This document shows positions 52,886-61,913 of a stretch of 64,000 nt of DNA, in pieces. How positions within the stretch are numbered: position 1 is the stretch's first letter; each line of letters starts with the position of its first letter. The notes beneath the pieces are model-generated. The model worked only from the letters and a program-made list of their open reading frames with translations, did not search any database and was not told where the DNA came from. The DNA is from Paenibacillus sp. XY044 (GTDB lineage: Bacteria > Bacillota > Bacilli > Paenibacillales > Paenibacillaceae), in NCBI RefSeq assembly GCF_002257645.1, contig NZ_NQMO01000003.1:1-64000 (forward strand), written 5' to 3'. The position numbers and the translations under genes were made by a program.

Positions 52886-54130
52886 ATGGAGGAGGATTTT
52901 GTGTTTGACCGCATTGAAGATGCGGTTTCCGATTTGACGGCAGGTAAGGTGGTTATCGTCGTGGACGACGAGGACCGCGAGAATGAAGGAGATTTTGTCG
53001 CCCTGGCGGATCAGGCCACGCCTGAGGTCATCAACTTCATGATTACGGAAGGACGCGGATTGGTCTGCATGCCGATCACCGAGGAAAGAGCTGCTGAGCT
53101 CGGCCTGAAGCCGATGGTGTCGAACAATACGGACCACCACGGCACGGCCTTTACCGTTTCTATTGACCACCGTGAGACGACGACGGGCATCTCCGCCTTC
53201 GAGCGGTCCATGACTGCCAAAGCGCTGGCCGATCCCGAAGCGACCGCTGCCGATTTCCGCCGTCCCGGTCATATGTTTCCGCTTATTGCCAAAACCGGCG
53301 GTGTGCTCCGGCGGACCGGCCATACCGAAGCGGCAGTGGATCTCGCCCGTCTCAGCGGATCTTACCCAGCCGGGGTGATCTGCGAAATCATCAAGGAGGA
53401 CGGTACGATGGCGCGGCTGCCGGATCTGGTGCAGATCGCCAAAAAGCACGGCCTGAAGCTGATCAGCATCAAGGATTTGATCCAATACCGCAACAATAAG
53501 GAAAAGCTCGTTAACCGGGAGGTTTCGGTGCGGATGCCGACCGACTTCGGCGAGTTCCAGGTGGTCGCCTATACGAACGCAGTGGACAACAAAGAGCATT
53601 TGGCGCTCGTAAAAGGGGACATCGCATCCGGAGAGCCGGTGCTCACCCGTGTCCATTCGGAATGCCTGACTGGGGACGTGTTCCACTCCCACCGCTGCGA
53701 TTGCGGACCGCAGTTTGAAGCCGCACTCCGGCAGATAAACGAAGAAGGCCGCGGCGTGCTGCTGTACATGCGGCAGGAGGGACGCGGCATCGGGCTCCTC
53801 AACAAGCTGAGAGCCTATAAGCTCCAAGAGGAGGGCCTTGACACGGTCGATGCCAATCTGAAGCTCGGATTCCCTGCGGATCTTCGCGATTACGGCATCG
53901 GAGCTCAGATTTTGAAGGATCTCGGCATCCGCCAAATTCGGCTGCTGACCAACAATCCGCGTAAAATCAAAGGTCTGGAGGGCTACGGGCTGGAAATCGT
54001 CGAGCGCGTACCGATCCAAATGGAGTCCAATAAGGATAACGAAAACTATTTGCATACGAAGCAAATGAAACTGGGGCACATGCTGAACTTTGAGCAGCCC
54101 GATTCATTGACGACTACTACCGAAAAATAA
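52886..54130 (+). CDS. ribBA: Bifunctional DHBP synthase / GTP cyclohydrolase II RibBA
   Basis: Residues 1-205: DHBP synthase ([31 protein letters not shown]); residues 206-400: GTP cyclohydrolase II with zinc Cys in [18 protein letters not shown] and [16 protein letters not shown]. 414 residues. Starts the GTP and ribulose-5-phosphate branches of riboflavin synthesis. Confidence 0.96.
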   Translation: MEEDFVFDRIEDAVSDLTAGKVVIVVDDEDRENEGDFVALADQATPEVINFMITEGRGLVCMPITEERAAELGLKPMVSNNTDHHGTAFTVSIDHRETTTGISAFERSMTAKALADPEATAADFRRPGHMFPLIAKTGGVLRRTGHTEAAVDLARLSGSYPAGVICEIIKEDGTMARLPDLVQIAKKHGLKLISIKDLIQYRNNKEKLVNREVSVRMPTDFGEFQVVAYTNAVDNKEHLALVKGDIASGEPVLTRVHSECLTGDVFHSHRCDCGPQFEAALRQINEEGRGVLLYMRQEGRGIGLLNKLRAYKLQEEGLDTVDANLKLGFPADLRDYGIGAQILKDLGIRQIRLLTNNPRKIKGLEGYGLEIVERVPIQMESNKDNENYLHTKQMKLGHMLNFEQPDSLTTTTEK

Positions 54131-54148
54131 CAGGAGGCTGATAAGCAC

Positions 54149-54616
54149 ATGGCACACATTTTTGAAGGAAATCTGGTATCCGAAGGATTAAAATACGGCA
54201 TCGTTGTCGGGAGATTCAATGAGTTCATTACCAGCAAGCTGCTTGGCGGCGCGCTCGACGGCTTGAAGCGCCACGGTGCGAAGGATGACGAAGTGGATGT
54301 GGCGTGGGTTCCGGGTGCTTTCGAAATTTCGCTGATTGCCCAGAAAATGGCGGAAAGCGGCAAGTACGACGCCGTCATCACGCTCGGCACAGTCATCCGG
54401 GGATCCACCTCTCACTACGACTACGTTTGCAACGAGGTGGCCAAAGGCGTGGCGGCGATCAACCTTAAAACCGGTGTTCCGACCATTTTCGGCGTTCTAA
54501 CAACAGAGAACATCGAGCAGGCGGTTGAACGGGCCGGAACGAAGGCCGGTAACAAAGGATACGATGCCGCGGTGGCGGCAATTGAAATGGCCAACTTGAC
54601 GAAACAGCTAAAATAG
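54149..54616 (+). CDS. ribH: 6,7-dimethyl-8-ribityllumazine synthase
   Basis: Lumazine synthase, 155 residues: [54 protein letters not shown] (with catalytic His) and [12 protein letters not shown]. Forms icosahedral or pentameric cages in the family. Last gene of the operon, before a terminator. Confidence 0.96.
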   Translation: MAHIFEGNLVSEGLKYGIVVGRFNEFITSKLLGGALDGLKRHGAKDDEVDVAWVPGAFEISLIAQKMAESGKYDAVITLGTVIRGSTSHYDYVCNEVAKGVAAINLKTGVPTIFGVLTTENIEQAVERAGTKAGNKGYDAAVAAIEMANLTKQLK

Positions 54617-54628
54617 TGCTTATTTAAT

Positions 54629-54660
54629 GTAGTACCCTTTTTTCGGGTGCTGCATTTTTT
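54629..54660 (+). terminator. Rho-independent terminator of the rib operon
   Basis: GTAGTACCC (54629-54637) pairs with GGGTGCTGC (54645-54653, with GU pairs) around a T-rich loop, then ATTTTTT. Confidence 0.88.
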
Positions 54661-54741
54661 ATGCCCGCAAATTGCCAGAGCTATGATAGGGACAAACCAC
54701 TGCTCGGCGGGCTTAACTTTTATGTGACGGGAGGATAAGCC

Positions 54742-55536
54742 GTGAACACCGTATTATACAAGCTGGAGACGTTTGAAGGTCCGCTTGATTTGCTGCTGCA
54801 CTTGATTGACAAAGCGGAAATCGACATCCAGGATATCCCCGTCAGTGAGATTACTGATCAATATATGGAATATTTGCAGAGCATGCAGGAGCTCGAACTG
54901 GATATCACAAGTGAATTTCTAGTTATGGCGGCCACGCTGCTGTCGATCAAAAGCAAGCTCCTGCTGCCGAAGCCTCCGGTTTTTGAAATGGACGAGTTTG
55001 ACTTTTATGAAGAAGAAGAAATCGATCCGCGGGCGGAGCTCGTGCAGAAGCTGATCGAATACCGCAAATATAAAGGGATTGCCAAGCATTTGCAGGAAAA
55101 GGAATTTGAGCGGAGCCTGATCTACTCCAAGGAGCCTGAAGACTTGACGCCATGGGTGCCGCGCGTGTCGGATAATCCGGTCAAAGGCCTCCACGCCTCC
55201 GACTTGGTTGCGGCTTTTCAGAAGGCGCTGCGCAAGGCGTCGAAGCGGACCAGTTACGCGAAAATCCAGCGGGACGAAATTTCGGTGAAGGACCGGATCC
55301 GCGAGGTGGTGCATGCCCTGGAAACTTCCGGGCCAGGGGCCAAGCTGCTGTTCTCCAAGCTGCTGCATGAAGAGATGGTGCGGCACGAAATCGTAGTGAC
55401 GTTTCTGGCGATTCTGGAACTCATGAAGATGAAACAGATTATGTGTTATCAGGAAAAACTGTTTGACGACATTGTAATGGAATGGAAAGGGGGAGGGCTT
55501 TCGGATGGACTTTCCGACGCTGAAATCGATTATTGA
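54742..55536 (+). CDS. scpA: Segregation and condensation protein A
   Basis: Kleisin of the SMC condensin. 264 residues: [34 protein letters not shown] (N-terminal SMC-neck contact), an acidic middle ([16 protein letters not shown]) and a C-terminal winged helix ([16 protein letters not shown]). Start GTG 54742 behind GGGAGGA. It overlaps scpB by 32 bases. Confidence 0.95.
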   Translation: MNTVLYKLETFEGPLDLLLHLIDKAEIDIQDIPVSEITDQYMEYLQSMQELELDITSEFLVMAATLLSIKSKLLLPKPPVFEMDEFDFYEEEEIDPRAELVQKLIEYRKYKGIAKHLQEKEFERSLIYSKEPEDLTPWVPRVSDNPVKGLHASDLVAAFQKALRKASKRTSYAKIQRDEISVKDRIREVVHALETSGPGAKLLFSKLLHEEMVRHEIVVTFLAILELMKMKQIMCYQEKLFDDIVMEWKGGGLSDGLSDAEIDY

Positions 55537-56104
55537 GGGCCTACTCTTTTTGGCGGGTGATGAGGGGCTGACGGCCAAGCAGATCGCCGAAATCGTCGAG
55601 CATCGTCCTGAGCTGGTGACCGATGCCCTGGAGGAAATGAAGGAGGACTTCGTCAGGGAGAAGAGGGGAATCCAGATCGTCCAGATTGCCGGGAGCTACC
55701 AGCTGGCTACGCTGTCCGATCACGCCCCGTATTTCGAGCGTCTTGCCTATTCCCCGTCCCGATCCTCGCTGTCGCAGGCGGCACTCGAGACGCTGGCCAT
55801 TGTGGCCTACCGTCAGCCGATCACCCGGGTGGAAATCGAAGAGATTCGCGGCGTCAAATCCGAACGGGCGATCCAGACGCTGGTCAACAAAGACTTGATT
55901 GAGGAGACGGGCCGGGCGGAGGCGATCGGGCGTCCGATTCTGTACGGCACGACCAAGTCGTTTCTCGATTACTTTGGCCTGCCGAATCTTCAGGCGCTTC
56001 CCGAACCGGCTTTATTCGAGAATACGGATAATCTCGAGGAAGAAACCCAGATGCTGTTCGAGAAGCTGGACGGCAGACAATTGACGTTTGACGATGTGCC
56101 ATAA
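55505..56104 (+). CDS. scpB: Segregation and condensation protein B
   Basis: Winged-helix partner of ScpA. 199 residues: [56 protein letters not shown] and [29 protein letters not shown]. Usual length. ATG 55505 lies inside the end of scpA. Confidence 0.96.
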   Translation: MDFPTLKSIIEGLLFLAGDEGLTAKQIAEIVEHRPELVTDALEEMKEDFVREKRGIQIVQIAGSYQLATLSDHAPYFERLAYSPSRSSLSQAALETLAIVAYRQPITRVEIEEIRGVKSERAIQTLVNKDLIEETGRAEAIGRPILYGTTKSFLDYFGLPNLQALPEPALFENTDNLEEETQMLFEKLDGRQLTFDDVP

Positions 56105-56122
56105 AATTGCGTAAACAACAAC

Positions 56123-56150
56123 ACCCATCCGGATTCCCGGGTGGGTTTTT
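56123..56150 (+). terminator. Rho-independent terminator of scpAB
   Basis: ACCCATCCGG (56123-56132), loop ATTC, CCGGGTGGGT (56137-56146), then TTTT. Confidence 0.92.
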
Positions 56151-56218
56151 CGCGTTCAAAAAAAGCCGTGGCCGAATCTTTTCCATGGGTGAATGCCATA
56201 CTATGCACAGGAAGATTT

Positions 56219-56926
56219 ATGAACAGACTTGGGGGTTTATACGTGTGGATTGTAGTTGCCATCATTGTTCTCCTGATCATTCTGCTGCTTGCCGCCATCA
56301 TGTCAAGCATTACCATCACATTGTGGTACAGCAAGCACAACAAGGATGACAAGGCCGTGCTGGACGTTAAAATGCTCTATGGATTCGTAAAGATGCATTA
56401 TGAGATGCCTTCACTGGTATTTGCCAATATGAAAAAGGGATTTTCGCTCCGGCTTGAAAAGAAAAACAATATCCGTAACCGGGAAACCGCCGGAAAAACG
56501 TATCTGAACAAAAGACGGGTGGACAGGTGGGCCGATGAAGTGAGGGTTATGCTGAAGTCAACGGCGTCTTTAAAGGGATGGTTTAACCGGACCATGCAGC
56601 ACGTGCAAATCATGAAGCTGGATTGGTCAACCAATGTGTCGACCGGCGATGCGGCATGGACGGCGATCGCGACGGGAACCTTGTGGGGAATCAAAACGAC
56701 CCTCGTCGGCTGGCTGTCCTATAAGGTACGCATGCGGAACAAGCCAAAGCTCTTTGTCGTTCCGGTGTTCAATGATGAGCCGCAGTTTGCCACCGAGTTG
56801 TCCTGCGTTGCCCGTATATCCTGCGGATATGCCTTGTATGCCGGCGTGGTTCTGATGGTTCGGATCCTCAAAGTACCCGGTGGACCCATTCGTTGGTTGC
56901 GGCTTGCCAAACAAGCTATGCGATAG
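56219..56926 (+). CDS. ytfI: DUF2953 domain protein (YtfI-like)
   Basis: A membrane-anchored protein paired with YtfJ in sporulating Bacillota. From ATG 56219 (AGGAAG site) it has 235 residues: an N-terminal membrane helix (about 9-32), then KHNKDDKAVLDVKMLYGFVKMHYEMP, a basic stretch, and DWSTNVSTGDAAWTAIATGTLWGIKTTLVGWL typical of DUF2953. GTG 56243 is an alternative start behind GGGGG. Function unknown. Confidence 0.82.
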   Translation: MNRLGGLYVWIVVAIIVLLIILLLAAIMSSITITLWYSKHNKDDKAVLDVKMLYGFVKMHYEMPSLVFANMKKGFSLRLEKKNNIRNRETAGKTYLNKRRVDRWADEVRVMLKSTASLKGWFNRTMQHVQIMKLDWSTNVSTGDAAWTAIATGTLWGIKTTLVGWLSYKVRMRNKPKLFVVPVFNDEPQFATELSCVARISCGYALYAGVVLMVRILKVPGGPIRWLRLAKQAMR

Positions 56927-57045
56927 CGGATTAACTTAATTTAACGGTAACGGCAAGGCAGGCGGGACTACATACTTCGCCGGGATATGGGCAAGCTAAC
57001 ATCTGTGGCTCAGAGCTAAACATCAACAACTTAGGAGGAATCATC

Positions 57046-57513
57046 ATGGCAGAGCATCCGATTCAAGGCTTAATGCAGACCGCGATGGAAAACATCAAGG
57101 GCATGGTGGATGTCAACACGATCGTGGGAGACCCCGTTGAAACTCCCGACGGCAGTGTCATCCTCCCGATCAGTAAAGTGGGTTTCGGCTTTGCCGCAGG
57201 GGGAAGTGATTTCAACGCGGATGATATCAGTAAAAGCGTAAGCGCGGCACCCGGACATGAATCCAAATCCTTGCCGTTTGGCGGGGGCAGCGGCGGCGGC
57301 GTATCGATTCGTCCGATCGCATTTCTCGTTGTCAGCAAAGCAGGCGTGAATATCGTTCCGCTCGATAATCAAACGCATTTATTCGAGAAATTAATTGATT
57401 CCGCACCGTCCATGGTGGATAAAATCACGTCGATGTTCCAAACGAATACGCAATCGGCTGCTGTCAATCCAGCCCAAACGACGACTTCGGAGATCAATCC
57501 TTCATTGTTCTAA
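57046..57513 (+). CDS. ytfJ: GerW family sporulation protein YtfJ
   Basis: 155 residues of the GerW/YtfJ family: NIKGMVDVNTIVGDPVETPDGSVILPISKVGFGFAAGGSDF, a Gly-rich SLPFGGGSGGGVSIRPIAFLVV and NIVPLD. GerW is needed for DPA-triggered germination via CwlJ in Bacillus. ATG 57046 follows AGGAGGAATC. Encoded after the DUF2953 gene as in B. subtilis ytfI-ytfJ. Confidence 0.93.
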   Translation: MAEHPIQGLMQTAMENIKGMVDVNTIVGDPVETPDGSVILPISKVGFGFAAGGSDFNADDISKSVSAAPGHESKSLPFGGGSGGGVSIRPIAFLVVSKAGVNIVPLDNQTHLFEKLIDSAPSMVDKITSMFQTNTQSAAVNPAQTTTSEINPSLF

Positions 57514-57522
57514 GCCTGTGCC

Positions 57523-57553
57523 AATCCCTTCCGTCAGCCGGGAGGGATTTTTT
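57523..57553 (+). terminator. Rho-independent terminator of ytfJ
   Basis: AATCCCT (57523-57529) pairs with AGGGATT (57543-57549), extended by TCC/GG pairs, then TTTTT. Confidence 0.85.
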
Positions 57554-57659
57554 GTGAAAAAAATGACAATGGAATTTTCCGGTTTGCACGTTTGACATAC
57601 CCGAGTTAGGCCAAGCATATACTTGTACAAGATTTTGACGAACCGAAAGGATAGATAAC

Positions 57660-58850
57660 ATGTGGATCAAGGATAAACGATTTTGGAGCTGGATTGCGGT
57701 CATCACGCTGATCGCCAGCAGTTTTGCAGGTACAAGCCGGGCCTCGGCCGCGAAAAATTTGCCCGCTCTCGGCACCCACGCTCAGGCTGCGGCGTTGATC
57801 GATGTTACCTCGGGCAGGGTGCTGTACTCCAGCCACGGAGACGATGAACTCCGGATCGCCAGCCTGACGAAAATCATGACCGCCATCGTGGCGATTGAGC
57901 ACGGCAAGCTGGACAGCGAAGTGAAGGTAAGCAAAAACGCCTTTGGCAAAGAAGGCTCCTCTATTTATCTGAAACTGGGGGAAGAAATGACCCTGGAAAA
58001 TATGCTGTACGGGCTGATGCTGCGTTCGGGCAACGACGCTGCTACGGCGATTGCCGAACATGTCGGCGGTTCCGTGGAGGGATTTGTATTTTTGATGAAT
58101 GAGAAAGCTCGAATGCTGGGGCTGACCCATTCGCATTTTATGAATCCGCACGGATTGGATGATGAAGGCCACTATTCTTCGGCTAACGATTTGGCCAAGC
58201 TGACGGCTTATGCCTTGCATAACCCGGTATTTAAGGAAATCGTGAAAACGCCAACGAAGAAGGCTCCGAATCCAAATGAGTCGTGGGATTACAAATGGGA
58301 TAACAAAAATAAAATGCTTCGTCTTTATGAAGGAGCGGACGGGGTCAAAACCGGTTATACCAAAAAAGCGTTCCGCTGTTTGGTTAGTTCGGCGACCCGC
58401 AACGGCCAGCAGCTGGTTGCAGTGACATTGAACGACGGGGACGACTGGAACGACCACGGTAAAATGCTCGATTACGGGTTTGAATATTATCCGCTGAAAC
58501 AGCTTACCGAGAAAGGGGATCCGGTTCAGGGTCAGAACCTGGTGGTCAGCCAAACGTTCCAGTACCCTTTTGCCGATGGAGAGGAAGCTCAGGTGAACAA
58601 GAAGCTGGTGCTCTATCCTGAGGCGGAGGAAGGAGCTGCGGATTTGAGATTTGGGCTCAGAGGGAAAATCGAGGTATCGCTTAAAGGGGAGACGATCGGG
58701 GAAATCCCGGTTTACAGGAAGGGAAGCGTGCTGCCGGGCCAAACGGCATCCGGAGCGCCTGCCAAAGAGACGATGGCACCCGCGCACAAGGCCACTTGGG
58801 GAGAATTGTTCGGCGTGGTCATGAAGCGCTTGCTTCAACCCGGCGCCTGA
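57660..58850 (+). CDS. dacB: D-alanyl-D-alanine carboxypeptidase DacB (spore cortex)
   Basis: S11 penicillin-binding enzyme of the mother cell that trims cortex cross-linking. 396 residues: signal peptide about 1-30, SLTK active-site motif in RIASLTKIMTAIVAIE, SGN in LRSGNDAATAIAEH, KTG in GVKTGYTKKAF. ATG 57660 follows GAAAGGAT. Placement right before spmA-spmB, as in B. subtilis, separates it from the dacF-like gene near 42 kb. Confidence 0.93.
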   Translation: MWIKDKRFWSWIAVITLIASSFAGTSRASAAKNLPALGTHAQAAALIDVTSGRVLYSSHGDDELRIASLTKIMTAIVAIEHGKLDSEVKVSKNAFGKEGSSIYLKLGEEMTLENMLYGLMLRSGNDAATAIAEHVGGSVEGFVFLMNEKARMLGLTHSHFMNPHGLDDEGHYSSANDLAKLTAYALHNPVFKEIVKTPTKKAPNPNESWDYKWDNKNKMLRLYEGADGVKTGYTKKAFRCLVSSATRNGQQLVAVTLNDGDDWNDHGKMLDYGFEYYPLKQLTEKGDPVQGQNLVVSQTFQYPFADGEEAQVNKKLVLYPEAEEGAADLRFGLRGKIEVSLKGETIGEIPVYRKGSVLPGQTASGAPAKETMAPAHKATWGELFGVVMKRLLQPGA

Positions 58851-58885
58851 CCATCATGTAATAACCTGGGGAGAGGGGATACAAA

Positions 58886-59533
58886 ATGATCAATGCGATT
58901 TGGCTGGGGCTTATTCTGATTGGATTTGGGTTTGCCGCAGCCCAAGGGAAGATTGAACTGGTCACTTCAGCGGCATTCGACGGAGCAAAAACAGGGGTCA
59001 CGGTATGCTTCGGGTTAATCAGCGTGCTCGTTTTCTGGCTCGGTATGATGCGCCTGGCGGAAGATTCGGGCCTGCTGAAAAAAATAGCCCGGCTGCTCAG
59101 CCCGATCGTAACCTTCTTGTTTCCGGATGTGCCGAAAAACCACCCTGCCATGGGCTATATATTATCCAATATGAGCGCGAACCTGCTCGGTCTCGGCAAT
59201 GCGGCCACGCCTATGGGCATCAAGGCAATGCAGGAGCTGCAGAGGCTGAATCCCGATAAAACGGCCGCCAGCCCGGCGATGTGCACGCTGCTGGCGCTCA
59301 ATACGGCCAGCATCACCTTGATTCCGACAACGCTGATCGCGATCCGGATGAACTATCAGTCCGCCAATCCGACGGACATCGTCGGTACCACACTGATGGC
59401 GACCGCCGTGGCCACGTTGGCCGCCGTGGTGATGGACCGCTGGTACCGGCGCAAATTTATGCGCAGCAGGCCGGGGAAACCGCCGGTGCACTCGGGTCCC
59501 GTTTCTTCTTCCCAATCCGAGCTGAAAGGGTGA
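58886..59533 (+). CDS. spmA: Spore maturation protein A
   Basis: Nucleoside-recognition (Gate) domain membrane protein involved in spore core dehydration. 215 residues; MINAIWLGLILIGFGFAA, GLISVLVFWLGMMRLAEDSGLL, and NMSANLLGLGNAATPMGIKAM with the conserved N-x-x-G-x-G-N-A-A-T-P motif. The C-terminal tail (RRKFMRSRPGKPPVHSG) is extra and basic. Confidence 0.94.
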   Translation: MINAIWLGLILIGFGFAAAQGKIELVTSAAFDGAKTGVTVCFGLISVLVFWLGMMRLAEDSGLLKKIARLLSPIVTFLFPDVPKNHPAMGYILSNMSANLLGLGNAATPMGIKAMQELQRLNPDKTAASPAMCTLLALNTASITLIPTTLIAIRMNYQSANPTDIVGTTLMATAVATLAAVVMDRWYRRKFMRSRPGKPPVHSGPVSSSQSELKG

Positions 59534-59542
59534 GCAGAGCGT

Positions 59543-60076
59543 ATGGTGGCGTTAATCAATCTGATATCGGCCTGGGCGATCCCCGTACTGATCGCGTTTA
59601 TTCCCCTATACGCTTTTACAAAGAAGGTACCGGTGTACGAGTCCTTCGTTGACGGTGCCAAAGAGGGATTTCAGACAGCCATTCAAATCATTCCTAACCT
59701 GGTCGGTATGATGGTAGGAATCAGCATATTCCGGGCCTCGGGGGCCCTTGATTTTTTTGTGGGCTGGACAGGTCCCTTCCTTCAGCATTTGGGCGTCCCG
59801 AGCGAAATATTGCCGCTCGGTTTGCTCCGGCCGCTGACAGGAACCGGCTCTCTCGCATTCGCTACCGATCTGATCTCGGTGTACGGCCCGGATTCCATGA
59901 TCGGACGGATGGCTTCAACGATTCAAGGAAGCACGGATACGACGCTGTACGTGCTCACCGTTTATTTGGGCGCGGTCGGAATCCGCAATGGGCGGTATGC
60001 GCTTAAGGTCGGTCTTTTTTCGGATGCTGTAGGCTTTGCGGCCGCTATTGCCGTATGCTTGCTGTTCTTCGGATAA
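59543..60076 (+). CDS. spmB: Spore maturation protein B
   Basis: Partner of SpmA, 177 residues, same Gate domain: IPVLIAFIPLYAFTKKVPVYESFVDGAKEGFQTAI, LLRPLTGTGSLAFATDLI and STDTTLYVLTVYLGAVGIRNGRYAL. It follows spmA by 9 bases. Confidence 0.94.
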   Translation: MVALINLISAWAIPVLIAFIPLYAFTKKVPVYESFVDGAKEGFQTAIQIIPNLVGMMVGISIFRASGALDFFVGWTGPFLQHLGVPSEILPLGLLRPLTGTGSLAFATDLISVYGPDSMIGRMASTIQGSTDTTLYVLTVYLGAVGIRNGRYALKVGLFSDAVGFAAAIAVCLLFFG

Positions 60077-60156
60077 CCGGCCTGCCAAATGGAACGGTTT
60101 CATGGACACCTCATATACTGTAACAAGCTCAGGCTAGTTTAAATGAGGTGATCCGC

Positions 60157-60498
60157 GTGACATTCGAAGGCTTCATCATCCATCATTCCGCATGCCCGTC
60201 CATCAACGGGAAGGGTTATGATTTTTGGATCGGGGAGGATGCCTCGGTCATTTCTTCCCCTTACGTAACCGATCCGTCCCACATCCATATTTGCCTCCAG
60301 GGTGATTTTAACCGTGAATACACCCTGTTTCGCGCTGCCGAAAAACAGCAGCTGTTCGTCGCCAGCAAGCTGATCATGGAGCTGGCACGACGCTACAACA
60401 TTTCCCCCCTTTATTTGTATCCCCACTCCGACACTTGCCCGGGAGCGGATTTTCCATGGAACGAACTTGTGATTTATCCGGTTGATGGTTATCATTAG
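60157..60498 (+). CDS. Small N-acetylmuramoyl-L-alanine amidase-like protein
   Basis: A 113-residue Amidase_2/PGRP-fold protein without signal peptide. Zinc-ligand motifs are GFIIHHSACPS (His) and YPHSDTCPGADFPW (His and Cys); HIHICLQGDFN is the typical core strand. GTG 60157 follows GAGGTGAT; GTG 60148 is in frame. It is unusually short, close to a bare domain, and lies between spmB and rluB. Possible substrate is muropeptide; no export signal is seen. Confidence 0.75.
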   Translation: MTFEGFIIHHSACPSINGKGYDFWIGEDASVISSPYVTDPSHIHICLQGDFNREYTLFRAAEKQQLFVASKLIMELARRYNISPLYLYPHSDTCPGADFPWNELVIYPVDGYH

Positions 60499-60519
60499 GT
60501 TTGAGGTGACCTATTGAAC

Positions 60520-61260
60520 ATGGAGAGATTACAGAAAGTATTAGCGCAGGCCGGTATCGCTTCGCGCCGCAAGTGCGAAGAATTGATTCTGGCCGGCAAA
60601 GTGGAAGTTAACGGGGAAACCGTAACCACGCTAGGGACCAAGGCGGACCCGAATGAAGATATCATCAAGGTGAACGGCAAACCGATCAAGCACGAACAGA
60701 AGATCTACGTCGTTTTCAACAAGCCGAAAGGGGTTATTACCAGCGCGTCCGACCCGGAGGGACGAAAAATCGTAACCGATTATTTGAAAGGCATCAAGGA
60801 GCGGGTTTATCCGGTCGGCCGTCTGGATTATGATACGGAAGGTTTGCTGCTGCTGACTAATGACGGCGATTTTGCCAATCTTCTAACCCATCCGAGGCAT
60901 CACGTGCCCAAAACGTACCTGGCAACGGTGGAAGGCATCCCGCACGGAAGCGAACTGGACAAGCTCAAAGCCGGGATTCAGCTGGAGGATGGTATGACGG
61001 CCCCTGCGGAGGTCGAATATAAAGATATCAATACGGACAAGAACGAAGCCGTGATCAGCATCACGATCCACGAAGGCCGCAACCGTCAGGTCAGAAGGAT
61101 GTTTGATGCGATCAAGCACCCGGTGATCCGGCTGAAGCGTGTGGCGTTCGGCGACCTGCTGCTGCAAAATTTGAAACGCGGTTTGTACCGCCATCTGACA
61201 AAGGAAGAAGTACAAAGTTTATTAAATATGGCTAAATCGGGAAATTTAAACAAAAGATAG
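60520..61260 (+). CDS. rluB: Pseudouridine synthase RluB family
   Basis: RsuA/RluB/E/F family, 246 residues: N-terminal S4 domain (MERLQKVLAQAGIASRRKCEELI), catalytic Asp in VGRLDYDTEGLLLLTNDG and NRQVRRMFDAI. Expected to modify 23S rRNA (U2605 in E. coli numbering). ATG 60520 is preferred over TTG 60514 due to spacing from GAGGTGA. Confidence 0.93.
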   Translation: MERLQKVLAQAGIASRRKCEELILAGKVEVNGETVTTLGTKADPNEDIIKVNGKPIKHEQKIYVVFNKPKGVITSASDPEGRKIVTDYLKGIKERVYPVGRLDYDTEGLLLLTNDGDFANLLTHPRHHVPKTYLATVEGIPHGSELDKLKAGIQLEDGMTAPAEVEYKDINTDKNEAVISITIHEGRNRQVRRMFDAIKHPVIRLKRVAFGDLLLQNLKRGLYRHLTKEEVQSLLNMAKSGNLNKR

Positions 61261-61321
61261 AACGGAAGGACACATAATTTTCAAATACTCCCGGAGCACC
61301 TGTGACAATATTTCGCTATAA

Positions 61322-61339
61322 TTGTTCATAGGTTGTTCA
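61322..61339 (+). promoter_or_regulatory. Tandem TTGTTCA repeats upstream of resA
   Basis: TTGTTCA occurs at 61322-61328 and 61333-61339, 11 bases start to start, i.e. one helical turn. This is the spacing seen for OmpR-family regulators, such as ResD. A TATAAT lies at 61316-61321 just before it. Candidate regulatory site for resABC. Confidence 0.4.
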
Positions 61340-61388
61340 AACTCTGCGCTTAAAATATGTGATTTGTCATGGAAAGGGAGCTTTTGGC

Positions 61389-61913
61389 ATGGGTAAATCT
61401 AGAAAAAAGGTGCAAATCATTATCCTGCTGTTAATTGTCATTTTGGGCGGATACGCCATTACGACACAGGTGTCGGGCTCTAATGGCAAACCGACGGAAG
61501 GCAGCAAGGCCCCGAACTTTGACCTGCTTGGACTGGACGGCAAGGTTCATACGCTGGATGAATATAAAGGCAAAGCGCTCGTTGTCAATTTCTGGGGTAC
61601 TTGGTGCGAACCCTGCGTGAAGGAAATGCCCGCCTTGCAGGCCCAATATGATAAGTGGAAGGATAAGGATGTCGTCATTGTGGGGATCAACGCCGGCGAA
61701 GACAAAATGGCCGTGGAAAACTTTGTGAAGCAGGTCCAGGTCAGCTTCCCGGTTATGCTGGATCCCGAGAAGAACTCCATTCAATCCTACGGAATATCCC
61801 CGCTGCCTACGACGTTTTTTGTCTCGCCAAACGGGAAAATCAATAAAATTCATCTGGGACAGCTGGATTTGCAAACTCTCGATAAGCAAATTGAAGAGTT
61901 GGTGAATTCCTGA
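61389..61913 (+). CDS. resA: Thiol-disulfide oxidoreductase ResA
   Basis: Membrane-anchored thioredoxin-like protein reducing apocytochrome c for heme attachment. 174 residues: N-terminal membrane anchor (about 8-25), FWGTWCEPCVKEMP active site (CxxC), and cis-Pro in PLPTTFF. ATG 61389 follows AAAGGGAG. It overlaps resB by one base. Confidence 0.95.
   Translation: MGKSRKKVQIIILLLIVILGGYAITTQVSGSNGKPTEGSKAPNFDLLGLDGKVHTLDEYKGKALVVNFWGTWCEPCVKEMPALQAQYDKWKDKDVVIVGINAGEDKMAVENFVKQVQVSFPVMLDPEKNSIQSYGISPLPTTFFVSPNGKINKIHLGQLDLQTLDKQIEELVNS

Noticed and set aside
52817..54079. 420-residue reverse ORF opposite ribBA
   Set aside because: Shadow ORF; the forward strand shows both RibB and RibA active sites.
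57606..58838. 410-residue reverse ORF opposite dacB
   Set aside because: The forward strand has all three penicillin-binding motifs; the reverse has none.
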